Positions 6,942 through 15,490 of a DNA stretch of 18,065 nt are shown piece by piece. Position numbers and translations under genes: made by a program. The notes below the pieces were generated by a model. That model saw only the letters and a program-made list of their open reading frames with translations. It searched no databases and had not been told where the DNA came from. Numbering within the stretch: the stretch's first letter is position 1; each line of letters starts with the position of its first letter. Origin of the DNA: Bacteroidaceae bacterium (GTDB lineage: Bacteria > Bacteroidota > Bacteroidia > Bacteroidales > Bacteroidaceae). Location of the stretch: NCBI GenBank assembly GCA_017466065.1, contig JAFTUV010000047.1:1-18065 (forward strand), given 5' to 3'.

Positions 6942-9900
6942 ATGAAAAGAATTTTCAAGTACACGGTACTATTCCTGGCCGGCCTTGCTTGGTGCTGCAA
7001 CGCCCAAGCATTCACAGACGGGAAAGACCCCATACAAGTCATCTTCCGATTTGTGAAAGGGGACAATATGTTCTATGTACCCTTAAAAGAGAATGCCGAG
7101 AACCTCGACGGCCTGTGCAAGACTCTCAAAGAGAATGCCAACGGAAACGGCTCGGTATATGTCGATGGGTACAGCGACAGCAAAGCATTGTCGATGATTC
7201 GATGCAACAGGGTTAAATCGGAACTAATCCTACGCACAGGAGTAACCGAAAGCACCTTTACCACAACCAACAACACAGGAGAATTCAACGGAATGAAAAA
7301 TGTTGTGGTTGTAACAGTGGTTACCCCTGAAACAAAGAGCGAAAAGGCACCCGCTGCCAATGTCTCCCAAGCAACATCGACAGCCGACAAGGCTGTGGCA
7401 ACTGCAAGCAAGCTACCCGCCGACACTGCCACAACCGCACCCATAAAGATGCAGGAGCACGCAGCCGGGCAACTCTTTCAGGTGCCGGCAAGCAACGTAA
7501 CAGCCATTGTTCCCGAATTCACAGGCATCGGCGGAGTAGACAAGGACCAGTTCACATTCACCGAGAGTATGCTCGACGAAGACGAGGATGTAATTCAAGG
7601 AGCATCGGCAATGACAACATCGAGCGACGACTACTTCCTCTCCGAAGTAGGCTATCGTTGGAGTTCTATGCGTTTCAAGGTGCGTGGCTACGATTCTCAA
7701 TATAATAATGTATATGCCAACGGTGCCCTCCTCAACGATGCCGAGCGTGGCACATTCAGCTATGGAATGATTGGCGGCCTCAACGACGCAACCCGCAATC
7801 AGGAAAGCAGCGTATACCTCGAAAACAGCAGTTTCGGTTACAGCACAGTGGGCGGTGCCAGCAACATAAATATGCGTGCAAGCCAATATGCCGCGGGACA
7901 CAAGATGTCGTTCGTAGCCTGCAACCGCAACTACCTCGCCCGCCTTATGTACACCTACTCCACAGGCCTTATGGACAATGGATGGGCGTTCACGGCATCG
8001 GCCTCCTACCGCTGGGCCAACGAAGGAGTAATCGAAGGAACCTTCTACAACTCACTCGGCTACTATTTCAGTGCACAGAAGGTTATAAACGACAAGCACA
8101 GCATCTCTATTGCCACTTGGGGTTCACCCACCGAGCGCGGACAGCAAGGTGCAGCCACCGAAGAGGCCTACTGGCTTGCCAACGACCACTACTACAACCC
8201 CAACTGGGGATACCAGAATGGCGAAAAGCGTAACGCACGCGTAGTAACCTCATACGAGCCCACAGCCCTTCTCACTTGGGACTACAAAATAAACCGTGAG
8301 ACAAAGCTCACCACCTCGGCAGCATTTAAATATGGTATTTACGGCACAACAGCCCTCGGCTGGAACGGCAACGCCGCCGACCCCCGTCCAAACTACTACA
8401 AGAACCTGCCAAGCTCTGCCTACAACGTTTGGGACCTCGATTATTACGATGCCGAGAAAAACCCCGAAAATGCCCTCTACCAAGAGGACAACCGTGCCGA
8501 ATGGTGGCGTCTTTATAACCACTGGACAAGCAGCAAGGCCAACCGACAGCTCAACTGGGATTATATGTATTTTGCCAACCGACAGGCTAATGCAGTAGGC
8601 AGCGAGTGTCTCTACTATGTAGAAGAGCGTCACAACGACCAGATGATGCTGAGTCTCGGTTCGGTTCTCGACCACGAATTCAACAAACATAATCGTGCCA
8701 ACATTGGTGTAAACATAAACACCACCAAAGGAATGCACTATAAGAAAATGGACGACCTGTTGGGCGCACACAAATACACCGACATTGACAAATTCTCGGT
8801 AGGCGACCACGGAACAGGCAGCTACATCATACAGAACGACCTCGACAACCCCAACCGCCTCATACGCGAGGGCGACAAGTTCGGCTACGACTATAATATA
8901 TATGTTAATAAGGTTAACCTTTTTGCACAGTACCAGTACGACAAGAACAACATACACCTCTATTTGGGAGCCAACATCGACGGTACCACAATGCAACGCG
9001 AAGGTAATATGCGCAACGGCCGTGCCGCTTGGATAGACGCAAACGGCATAATGCACGATATATCAAAAGGCAAGAGCGACATTGCCCGTTTCCTTGGCGG
9101 CGGTGCAAAAGCATCGTTCCTGTGGAACATCAACGGCAACAACAAGTTGATGATCGGTGGAGGCTACTCACACCGTGCACCCCTCGCCTACAACTCCTTC
9201 ATCGCACCCCGCATACGCGAGGACTTTGTCGATGGGCTCGAAACAGAAAAAGTGTGGAACGGTGAAATCTCCTATGCTGTAAAATATGGCCCTGTGGCAG
9301 CCAAGATAAGCGGATTCTACACCCGCATACAGGATGCCGTGCAGCAGAGCGCATTCTACAACGACAGCGAAGGCAAGTTCACATACTTCACAATGACCGG
9401 CGTTGAAAAAACCTTCTTCGGTGGAGAGTTTGCACTTGTATATAACGTAACATCGGCACTCTCATTCAACATTCTTGCATCAATCTCCGAGGCACAATAC
9501 ACAAAGAACACCAACGGAACATTGATGACCGAAGACCAGCAAGAACTGAAAAACAAGAATGCCACCGTATATATGGACGGAGCAAGAGTAGGAGGTTCAC
9601 CCCTCACAGCATTGAGCCTCGGGGTCGACTACAACGTTAACGGATGGTACCTGAGTGCCAACCTCAACTACTACGACCGCATCTATGTGAGCCCCTCACT
9701 GTTTGCCCGCCTCGAAAATGTTGTAACCGCCGACGGTGGAGTAGACATCAACGGCAACCCGGTTATGAACGTCCCCTCACAATTCAAGGGTGACGGCGGC
9801 TTCCTGCTCGACGCTTCGATAGGCAAAAGCATCCGACTCAAAGGCGGCAAGCAACTTAACATCAACCTCAGCCTGAACAACATTCTCAACAACGAGAAAA

Positions 9901-10040
9901 TGGTTACAGGCGGATACGAGCAGAACCGTGGCGACTACAACGAGGATAACGAGCAGAAGATTTACAAATTCTCTAAAAACCCGTTCCTGTACTACGCAAA
10001 CTCATTCAACGCATACCTTAACATAGGACTACGTTTCTAA
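6942..10040 (+). CDS. TonB-dependent outer-membrane receptor with N-terminal OmpA-like domain
   Basis: A 1032-residue outer-membrane protein. Residues 1-23 are a signal peptide ending NAQA. Residues about 26-125 resemble an OmpA-like domain (YVDGYSDS, IRCNRVKSELI). An Ala/Thr/Lys-rich linker (126-200) leads to a TonB plug with FKVRGYDSQYNNVYANG and GGLNDATRN near residues 240-285, then a beta barrel that ends ...YLNIGLRF, an aromatic terminus typical of outer-membrane barrels. Barrel stretches such as STGLMDNGWAF and HYYNPNWGYQNG match a common Bacteroidales receptor subfamily as I recall it, whose members usually begin with a carboxypeptidase-regulatory-like domain rather than this one. The ligand is unknown. 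The ATG at 6942 was chosen over 6855 because it begins the signal peptide. First gene of a three-gene operon with two lipoproteins. Confidence 0.88.
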   Translation: MKRIFKYTVLFLAGLAWCCNAQAFTDGKDPIQVIFRFVKGDNMFYVPLKENAENLDGLCKTLKENANGNGSVYVDGYSDSKALSMIRCNRVKSELILRTGVTESTFTTTNNTGEFNGMKNVVVVTVVTPETKSEKAPAANVSQATSTADKAVATASKLPADTATTAPIKMQEHAAGQLFQVPASNVTAIVPEFTGIGGVDKDQFTFTESMLDEDEDVIQGASAMTTSSDDYFLSEVGYRWSSMRFKVRGYDSQYNNVYANGALLNDAERGTFSYGMIGGLNDATRNQESSVYLENSSFGYSTVGGASNINMRASQYAAGHKMSFVACNRNYLARLMYTYSTGLMDNGWAFTASASYRWANEGVIEGTFYNSLGYYFSAQKVINDKHSISIATWGSPTERGQQGAATEEAYWLANDHYYNPNWGYQNGEKRNARVVTSYEPTALLTWDYKINRETKLTTSAAFKYGIYGTTALGWNGNAADPRPNYYKNLPSSAYNVWDLDYYDAEKNPENALYQEDNRAEWWRLYNHWTSSKANRQLNWDYMYFANRQANAVGSECLYYVEERHNDQMMLSLGSVLDHEFNKHNRANIGVNINTTKGMHYKKMDDLLGAHKYTDIDKFSVGDHGTGSYIIQNDLDNPNRLIREGDKFGYDYNIYVNKVNLFAQYQYDKNNIHLYLGANIDGTTMQREGNMRNGRAAWIDANGIMHDISKGKSDIARFLGGGAKASFLWNINGNNKLMIGGGYSHRAPLAYNSFIAPRIREDFVDGLETEKVWNGEISYAVKYGPVAAKISGFYTRIQDAVQQSAFYNDSEGKFTYFTMTGVEKTFFGGEFALVYNVTSALSFNILASISEAQYTKNTNGTLMTEDQQELKNKNATVYMDGARVGGSPLTALSLGVDYNVNGWYLSANLNYYDRIYVSPSLFARLENVVTADGGVDINGNPVMNVPSQFKGDGGFLLDASIGKSIRLKGGKQLNINLSLNNILNNEKMVTGGYEQNRGDYNEDNEQKIYKFSKNPFLYYANSFNAYLNIGLRF

Positions 10041-10047
10041 TTAAACG

Positions 10048-10054
10048 AAGGAGG
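10048..10054 (+). promoter_or_regulatory. Shine-Dalgarno-like ribosome binding site
   Basis: AAGGAGG sits 9 nt before the ATG at 10064. Other genes of this window have A-rich leaders without such a site, so this is unusual for the neighbourhood and supports the chosen start. Confidence 0.55.
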
Positions 10055-10063
10055 AATAAACTT

Positions 10064-10906
10064 ATGAAAGCATTAAAATATCTATTTATAACAGCACTCG
10101 CGGCATTCACTTTCACATCGTGTATGAACGACCACGACGAGCCCGACAGCGACATACCCGCCTATGGCAACAACCTCATAGGCGCACCCAATATGTCAAT
10201 AACCGACTTCAAGACAAAATACAAACAAGCAATGTCGAGCACCGCCCCCACCACCATCACCGACAATGTAATAATAAAAGGAGTGGTTGTGTGCAACGAC
10301 GAAACAGGTAACATATATAAACAGATTGTAATAAACGACGGTGGCGATGCAATGCTCATTTCGGTCAACGATGTAGGCCTGTACTCACAACTGCCCCGTG
10401 GCCAGATGGTTGCCATCGATTGCAAAGGCCTCGCCGTTGGAGCCTACGGAAAATTGCCGCAATTAGGCCTCCCCTACACCAATAAATATGGCGAAATAGC
10501 CATTGGCCGTATGAACAAGCACGCCTTCCAGAGCCACATCAAACTTATTGGTACCCCCAACCCCTATTACAGCGAGCTTGTTCCCGAGGACCTCACAGCA
10601 GAGTTCCTCTCCAACGATGCCAACAAAGACCTTCTCCCCCGCTACGTTCGCCTCAAAGGAGTATCGTTCCAAGAGGCCGACGGAACAAGAATGTATGCCC
10701 CCGAAGAGGAAGTACAAAACAGTGCAGTGGAGAGAACCGTAAAGGTGGGCAACACCAGCATCATCTTCCGTTTGAGCAACTACGCCGACTTTGCCTACGA
10801 AATACTGCCGCAAGGCACATTCGACATTGTGGGAGTGCTCACACGCTACAACAACTATTGGCAATTTATGTTAAGCTCCACAAGCGACATAACCCCTGCC
10901 AAGTAA
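10064..10906 (+). CDS. DUF5689-like surface lipoprotein
   Basis: A 280-residue lipoprotein with signal MKALKYLFITALAAFTFTSC; C20 is the lipidated residue and is followed by MNDHDEPDSD, an acidic stretch like the export signal that sends Bacteroidota lipoproteins to the cell surface. The body (IIKGVVVCNDETGNIYKQI, MVAIDCKGLAVG, YVRLKGVSFQEADG) has the alternating beta pattern and phrasing of the DUF5689 OB-fold-like family. It starts 23 nt after the receptor stop and is surely co-transcribed. The signal peptide is nearly identical to that of the next lipoprotein. A likely role is ligand capture next to the receptor (inference from position); no catalytic motif is visible. Confidence 0.82.
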   Translation: MKALKYLFITALAAFTFTSCMNDHDEPDSDIPAYGNNLIGAPNMSITDFKTKYKQAMSSTAPTTITDNVIIKGVVVCNDETGNIYKQIVINDGGDAMLISVNDVGLYSQLPRGQMVAIDCKGLAVGAYGKLPQLGLPYTNKYGEIAIGRMNKHAFQSHIKLIGTPNPYYSELVPEDLTAEFLSNDANKDLLPRYVRLKGVSFQEADGTRMYAPEEEVQNSAVERTVKVGNTSIIFRLSNYADFAYEILPQGTFDIVGVLTRYNNYWQFMLSSTSDITPAK

Positions 10907-10949
10907 AATAGAAACATAAAAAGAAATAATAATAAAAACATAAACGACA

Positions 10950-13589
10950 ATGAAAACATTAAAGTATCTATTCATTGCAGCGTTGGCAATATTCAGTTTC
11001 AACGCCTGCGAAGATGTGCCCGCCCCTTATGACATTCCGGCAATAAATGGTTCAAGCGGCAGTGGTAGCGGTAGCGGAAGTAGCGAAGGAGTAATCTTCG
11101 AGCAGAACTTCACAAGCAGCCTCGGCAGCTTTACACAATTCAACAACAACCCCGAAGTTGAATGGGTTAACGATTATAGCTCAGCCGTAGCCAAAGGCTA
11201 TGTCAATGGTCAGAACCTTGCAGCAGTGAGCTACCTTGTATCACCCGCATTCGACCTCACAGGCAAGGATGCAGCACACATTGCACTTAAATATGTAATC
11301 TGCTATGCCAATACAACAACAGTAAAAGCGAACCACCAGTTGCTCATTACCGACAACTACACAGGCGATGCAACAACCACCAACTGGACCGAACTCGATT
11401 ATGGAGCAGTAAGTTCAAGCAGCTTCACATTCGGCGATGCAACAGTAAACATCCCCCAAGAGTTCCTCGGAAAGAGCAACATATACATTGCATTCAAGTA
11501 CACATCTACCACCGAAAAGGCCAGCACTTGGGAAGTTAAGTCGGTTACAGTAAAAGATGGCGAAGCTCCCACCAAGGAGGAAGAGGAAACCGGCGAAGTA
11601 ATGACAGTAGCCCAAGCCCTTGCAGCCTACACCGGCACAGCAAAACCTGCCACAGTAAAAGGTTATATTGTAGGCTGGGTGAAAGGTACTAATTACGAAG
11701 GAGGTATCCAATTTAACAACGATGTAATAGAAGAGATTAGTTCGGATGGTAAACAAACCAATGAATCTACTGACATCATCATCGCCGACTCTCCCGATGA
11801 AACAGATTACAACAAATGTATGCCAATTCAACTCCCCATCGGCAATATCCGCAACAAAGTTAACTTGCGGGACAACCCCGGCAACTACAAAAAGATGGTA
11901 ACCATCACCGGTTCACTCGAAAAATATTTCAGAGTAGCCGGCTTGAAGAGCGTTTCAAAAGCACTCTTCGAAGGTGAAGAAGATGGCGAAGGCGACAACA
12001 ACGAAACACCCGCTCCCCTCGGCAATGTATATATCGACGAGAAATTTGCCGACGGCCTCGGCTCCTTCACAACTGCACAGATTGTAAACGCATACGCTTG
12101 GATGCACGACAGCGATTATAAATACGCAAAAGTATCGGGCTATGCCAACGGAGCAAGCCAAGATGCCGAAAGCTGGCTCATTTCTCCAACAATGAATTTC
12201 GCCAACGAAACAGCAGCAACAATCAGCTTCGACTATGTGATAAACAAAGGCGATGCAAGCCTTGCCGCCGCCAACCACAAGCTGATGATTACCGACAGCT
12301 ACACAGGCGACTTCTACACAACCAACTGGGAGGAAATTGACTTTGGTGCCCAGAACGACAACACTTGGAATTTCCGCAACACAGGCAACATTGCAATCCC
12401 CGCAGCATATATGGGCAAAGAGGCTGTTGTTATCGCATTCAAATATCTGTCCACAACATCGGCATCGAGCACTTGGGAGGTAAACAACGTGCTTGTAACA
12501 GGTGAGGTTGGCGGAACAACAGATGATAACGACAACAACACAGGTGAAGGTGAAGGCGAAGGCAACGACACTCCCGCAGCCGGCACCATTGCAGCAGCTA
12601 TTGCAGCCGGCCCCGGCAACGCAACAGTTAGCGGAACAGTTGTTGCAACATACGCACGCGGCTTCCTCGTGAGCGACAACACCGGTAGCATACTCGTTTA
12701 TCTGGGCGAAGATAAAGGATACAGCGCTGGCGACATTGTAACCGTTAGCGGTGCAACAACCACATACGCCGGAATGTTGCAGTTCGGCAACACATCAACC
12801 GTAACAAAAACCGGTAGCGAGAGCTTTACTGCACCCACAGCAAAGCAAATGAGCGCAAGCGAAATGGACGCATATCTCAACAACCCCATTATACAGTATG
12901 TGTCATACACAGGAAAGCTCGTAATCAGCGGTTACTATTACAATATAGAAATTGCTGGTGCAGCAACTGCACAGGGAAGCCTCTCCTACCCCAACGACGG
13001 CCTTGTAGATGCAAGCCTCGATGGTAAAGAGGTTATTGTAACAGGTTACACCATCGGCGTGAGCAAAAGTATGTATGTAAACACTATGGTAACAAGCGTA
13101 GTTGCTGCCAACGGTGGTGACGACAACACCGACGGTGACAATACAGGCGGTGACGACAACACAGGCGACGATGATAATACAGGCGGTGACGACAACACTG
13201 GTGACGACAACACAGGCGACGACACAACCCTGCCCGAGGGTTCTATAAGCGTTGCAGACGCTATCAGCGCATACAACAATGGAACAACCGGCGAGACAAC
13301 AATAACCGCCTACATTGTAGGTTACGCAAAAAGCAGCGGCGGTTCATTCGTTGGAGAGTTCAGCGTGGGTACAGCAGCATCGAACATCATCATTGCCGAC
13401 AACCCCGATGAGACAGACTCGTCTAAATGTATGCCCGTGCAGTTGAAAAGCAAAACCGACATTAGAGCAGCACTCAACCTTGTCGACAACCCCGGTAATT
13501 TGGGCAAGAAAATTACACTCACCGGCTCACTCGAAGCATATTTCAGTGCTCCCGGCCTTAAAGAGCTCACAGCCTATTCTTTCGAATAA
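10950..13589 (+). CDS. Multidomain surface lipoprotein: choice-of-anchor-J and OB-fold (DUF6359-like) modules
   Basis: An 879-residue lipoprotein, lipobox FNAC with C20. Order of modules: Gly/Ser linker (32-45); choice-of-anchor-J/jelly-roll-like domain (about 46-203); DUF6359-like OB fold (215-340; GYIVGWV, IIIADSPDETD, CMPIQL, NPGN, TGSLEKYF); a second anchor-J-like domain (358-515); a divergent OB-fold domain (542-715; ATVSGTVVATYARGFLVSD, GDIVTVSG); an Asp/Gly/Asn/Thr-rich linker (717-758); and a second DUF6359-like OB fold (760-879). The two anchor-J copies and the two DUF6359 copies look like internal duplications. OB folds often bind nucleic acids or sugars; jelly rolls often bind glycans. 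No enzyme motif is seen. It is separated from the preceding gene by 43 nt and followed by a strong terminator, so it closes the operon. Confidence 0.82.
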   Translation: MKTLKYLFIAALAIFSFNACEDVPAPYDIPAINGSSGSGSGSGSSEGVIFEQNFTSSLGSFTQFNNNPEVEWVNDYSSAVAKGYVNGQNLAAVSYLVSPAFDLTGKDAAHIALKYVICYANTTTVKANHQLLITDNYTGDATTTNWTELDYGAVSSSSFTFGDATVNIPQEFLGKSNIYIAFKYTSTTEKASTWEVKSVTVKDGEAPTKEEEETGEVMTVAQALAAYTGTAKPATVKGYIVGWVKGTNYEGGIQFNNDVIEEISSDGKQTNESTDIIIADSPDETDYNKCMPIQLPIGNIRNKVNLRDNPGNYKKMVTITGSLEKYFRVAGLKSVSKALFEGEEDGEGDNNETPAPLGNVYIDEKFADGLGSFTTAQIVNAYAWMHDSDYKYAKVSGYANGASQDAESWLISPTMNFANETAATISFDYVINKGDASLAAANHKLMITDSYTGDFYTTNWEEIDFGAQNDNTWNFRNTGNIAIPAAYMGKEAVVIAFKYLSTTSASSTWEVNNVLVTGEVGGTTDDNDNNTGEGEGEGNDTPAAGTIAAAIAAGPGNATVSGTVVATYARGFLVSDNTGSILVYLGEDKGYSAGDIVTVSGATTTYAGMLQFGNTSTVTKTGSESFTAPTAKQMSASEMDAYLNNPIIQYVSYTGKLVISGYYYNIEIAGAATAQGSLSYPNDGLVDASLDGKEVIVTGYTIGVSKSMYVNTMVTSVVAANGGDDNTDGDNTGGDDNTGDDDNTGGDDNTGDDNTGDDTTLPEGSISVADAISAYNNGTTGETTITAYIVGYAKSSGGSFVGEFSVGTAASNIIIADNPDETDSSKCMPVQLKSKTDIRAALNLVDNPGNLGKKITLTGSLEAYFSAPGLKELTAYSFE
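13113..13227 (+). repeat. In-frame GDDNTG-type tandem repeat (linker)
   Basis: Imperfect units of 12-18 nt such as GGTGACGACAACACAGGC encode a flexible acidic linker between OB-fold modules of the lipoprotein. Tandem DNA of this kind can change length by slippage in whole codons. Confidence 0.85.
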
Positions 13590-13612
13590 TTAACACACTA
13601 TCAACTGTGTAC

Positions 13613-13658
13613 AATAAAAAAGTGAACGGCACTCGCGAGTGCCGTTCACTTTTTTATT
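13613..13658. terminator. Bidirectional terminator closing the TonB operon
   Basis: A perfect 23-bp inverted repeat with no spacer (13613-13635 with 13636-13658), centre ACTCG/CGAGT, with A and T tracts at its ends. It serves both the lipoprotein operon (+) and the small gene that ends at 13674 (-). Confidence 0.92.
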
Positions 13659-13673
13659 ACGCGACAAAGCAGC

Positions 13674-13982
13674 CTACTTCTTGTCTACAAGGCCAAAGGA
13701 GAGCCACACTTCGGGCGGGAAACTCTGCTTCACAGGAGTCTTCATCTCTATGTAACACTCTTTGAGCGCAGTCAGGCAATCGTGAGCCACGGCACGAGCC
13801 TCCTTCAAACGGGCCTCCGCTTCATCTTGCGCAGCACCCGCGTCGGCAAGCGCGTTACACAACTGCTGCAATTTATCAACATCGGCAACAATGCCTTTTT
13901 TCGACAAGGCCTCGGCTTGCGCCTTAAACCCCTTAATCAGACTCTCGGCCTTCTGCATAGGCTCCAAATAAATCTTGTTCAT
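13674..13982 (-). CDS. Small coiled-coil protein of unknown function
   Basis: A 102-residue soluble protein without signal peptide or membrane segment. Residues about 5-80 are Ala/Leu/Lys/Glu-rich with heptad-like spacing (KAESLIKGFKAQAEALSKKG, DEAEARLKEARAVAHDCL) and should form an antiparallel helical hairpin or coiled coil. The C-terminus FPPEVWLSFGLVDKK is more specific and resembles ends I recall from small uncharacterised Bacteroidales proteins. The stop codon is 15 nt from a strong shared terminator, and codon use and composition fit a real gene. A TATGTTTG element on the minus strand near 14020 could be its -7 box. I do not recognise a function. Confidence 0.7.
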   Translation of the reverse strand: MNKIYLEPMQKAESLIKGFKAQAEALSKKGIVADVDKLQQLCNALADAGAAQDEAEARLKEARAVAHDCLTALKECYIEMKTPVKQSFPPEVWLSFGLVDKK

Positions 13983-14412
13983 AATAACACTTTTAATTAA
14001 TAATCAAAAACAGGCCGGCAACAAACATAATAGCAGCCTTTCACACAAATTTAAGCAAAAAAAAGAGAGGTTGTAACCCCTATCACACGCTCTACACAAG
14101 GCTACCATATACATACAACAGGTTGATATTCATCAATTTATCAATTTGTTAATAATTCATAAAATTTTAATCACATTCTCACTTTCCCACTGTCAGCAAA
14201 TTATTTTTAAGATAAAAATTAGAAAATGTAACCGCGAAGAATTATCTTCGCACAAGATATAAGAAAAAAGGGCAATTATATATAATTTTACATCAATAGA
14301 GAAACTGATAGAAATCTGTCATTTCAAACCTTGTGTGAATTATTGTATTAAGCGAGTGTAACAAAAATTTATTTTAACGCGAATTCAATATAACAATTTG
14401 TATTAACATTTA
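13983..14412. other. AT-rich intergenic region upstream of fabG
   Basis: About 430 bp with no convincing ORF. It holds the promoter region of the small minus-strand gene and one clear inverted repeat, GCGAAGA-ATTA-TCTTCGC (14234-14251), which has no T-run and is not an obvious terminator. Otherwise nothing recognisable; an undetected small RNA is possible. Confidence 0.5.
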
Positions 14413-14665
14413 GCGTATTTTGTCATCTCGAACGTAGGTGAGAGATCTAATATCTCACAATATTTTGAGTTTTTTTCGGGACAAGCCCTCAACAGCACGT
14501 CCCGTCGCTAAGCTCCATCGAAACAACAGGTTCGCGATTAGACCGGGCTTATATCGAACTCACGTTATATTATGTTACTCGACGAGCGTTACAATAATCG
14601 CCGAAGGCAGAAATCTCTTGGAATTATTTTTAGATTTCTCCTCCCTCTCGGTCGTCGAAATGACA
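14413..14665. repeat. Family B intergenic repeat, long composite copy
   Basis: Starts like the copy at 4708 (GCGTATTTTGTCATCTCG, AGAGATCT), continues with a nested GGGAC...GTCCC hairpin absent from the short copy, a degraded right arm (TCGAAACAACA, 14518-14528), the shared GGGCTTATATCGAACTCACG flank, then AGAAATCT/AGATTTCT arms (14609-14616, 14632-14639), and ends in an intact TCGAAATGACA (14655-14665). The outermost ends are thus the same as in the short copy, 245 bp apart. It lies directly upstream of fabG. Confidence 0.7.
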
Positions 14666-14725
14666 AACAAGGGTAATATTGTATATAATCACCCAAAAGA
14701 GAGTAACCAATTAAAAATACAAACT

Positions 14726-15472
14726 ATGAAACTATTAGAGGGAAAAACAGCACTTGTAACAGGTGCCACACGCGGAATAGGCCGTGCAATAGCCGTTAAA
14801 TTTGCCGAGGCCGGAGCCAATGTAGCCTTTACCTACCGACAGATAAACAATAACGCCCAAGAACTCATAGAGCAGATAACAGCAATGGGTGTCACCTGCA
14901 AAGGATATGCCGCCGATGCTGCCGACTATGCAGCAACCGAAGAAACCGTGAAACAGATAATAAACGACTTTGGTAAAATAGACATTCTCGTGAACAACGC
15001 CGGAATAACAAAAGACGGAATGCTTATGAGAATGACCGAAGAACAGTGGGACAGTGTAATAGGCACCAACCTTAAATCGGCATTCAATTTCACACGCTGC
15101 GTGGTGCCCTTTATGGCAAAGCAACGAAGCGGCAGCATCATCAATATGACCTCAATCGTAGGCGAGCACGGCAATGCCGGACAATGCAACTACTCGGCAT
15201 CAAAGGCCGGCGTAATAGGCCTTGCAAAATCGGTAGCCAAGGAGATGGGCCCCCGCGGCATAAGAGCCAACTGCATAGCTCCGGGATTTATTCTCACAGA
15301 TATGACCGGTGCCATCCCCGAACAGATGCGCGAAGAGTGGGCAAAGAGCATTCCCCTGCGCCGTGCGGGAGCCCCCGAGGATGTAGCAGGCGTTGCCCTT
15401 TTCCTTGCCAGCGACCTTTCGTCCTATGTGAGCGGACAGGTAATCAACTGCTGCGGCGCAATGAGCTGCTAA
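14726..15472 (+). CDS. fabG: 3-oxoacyl-[acyl-carrier-protein] reductase (SDR family)
   Basis: A 248-residue short-chain dehydrogenase/reductase that reduces 3-oxoacyl-ACP with NADPH in fatty-acid elongation. The cofactor motif is TGATRGIG (12-19), with NNAG at 90-93; the catalytic tetrad is N115, S143, Y156 and K160 (YSASK). LVNNAGITKDGMLMRM and the C-terminal ASDLSSYVSGQVINCCGAM are typical of FabG, though the last stretch has Ala where most members have a second Gly. The ATG at 14726 begins the conserved MKLLEGKTALVTG; the longer open frame from 14438 runs through repeat DNA. It stands alone rather than in a fab cluster, so another SDR role remains possible. Convergent with pyrG. Confidence 0.93.
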   Translation: MKLLEGKTALVTGATRGIGRAIAVKFAEAGANVAFTYRQINNNAQELIEQITAMGVTCKGYAADAADYAATEETVKQIINDFGKIDILVNNAGITKDGMLMRMTEEQWDSVIGTNLKSAFNFTRCVVPFMAKQRSGSIINMTSIVGEHGNAGQCNYSASKAGVIGLAKSVAKEMGPRGIRANCIAPGFILTDMTGAIPEQMREEWAKSIPLRRAGAPEDVAGVALFLASDLSSYVSGQVINCCGAMSC

Positions 15473-15490
15473 AAAGCAGATTATAATAAT

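Noticed and set aside
8250..9056. 268-codon minus-strand frame inside the TonB receptor gene
   Set aside because: Antisense shadow of a beta-barrel gene; its Val-rich translation is what antisense of such codons gives.
6942..10906. SusC/SusD polysaccharide utilisation pair
   Set aside because: The second gene is not SusD-like (too short, OB-fold phrasing, no tetratricopeptide pattern), and no glycoside hydrolase is nearby.
14438..14725. N-terminal extension of fabG
   Set aside because: The extension is translated repeat DNA; conserved FabG sequence starts at the ATG at 14726. The same reasoning excluded extensions at 349, 4790 and 6855.
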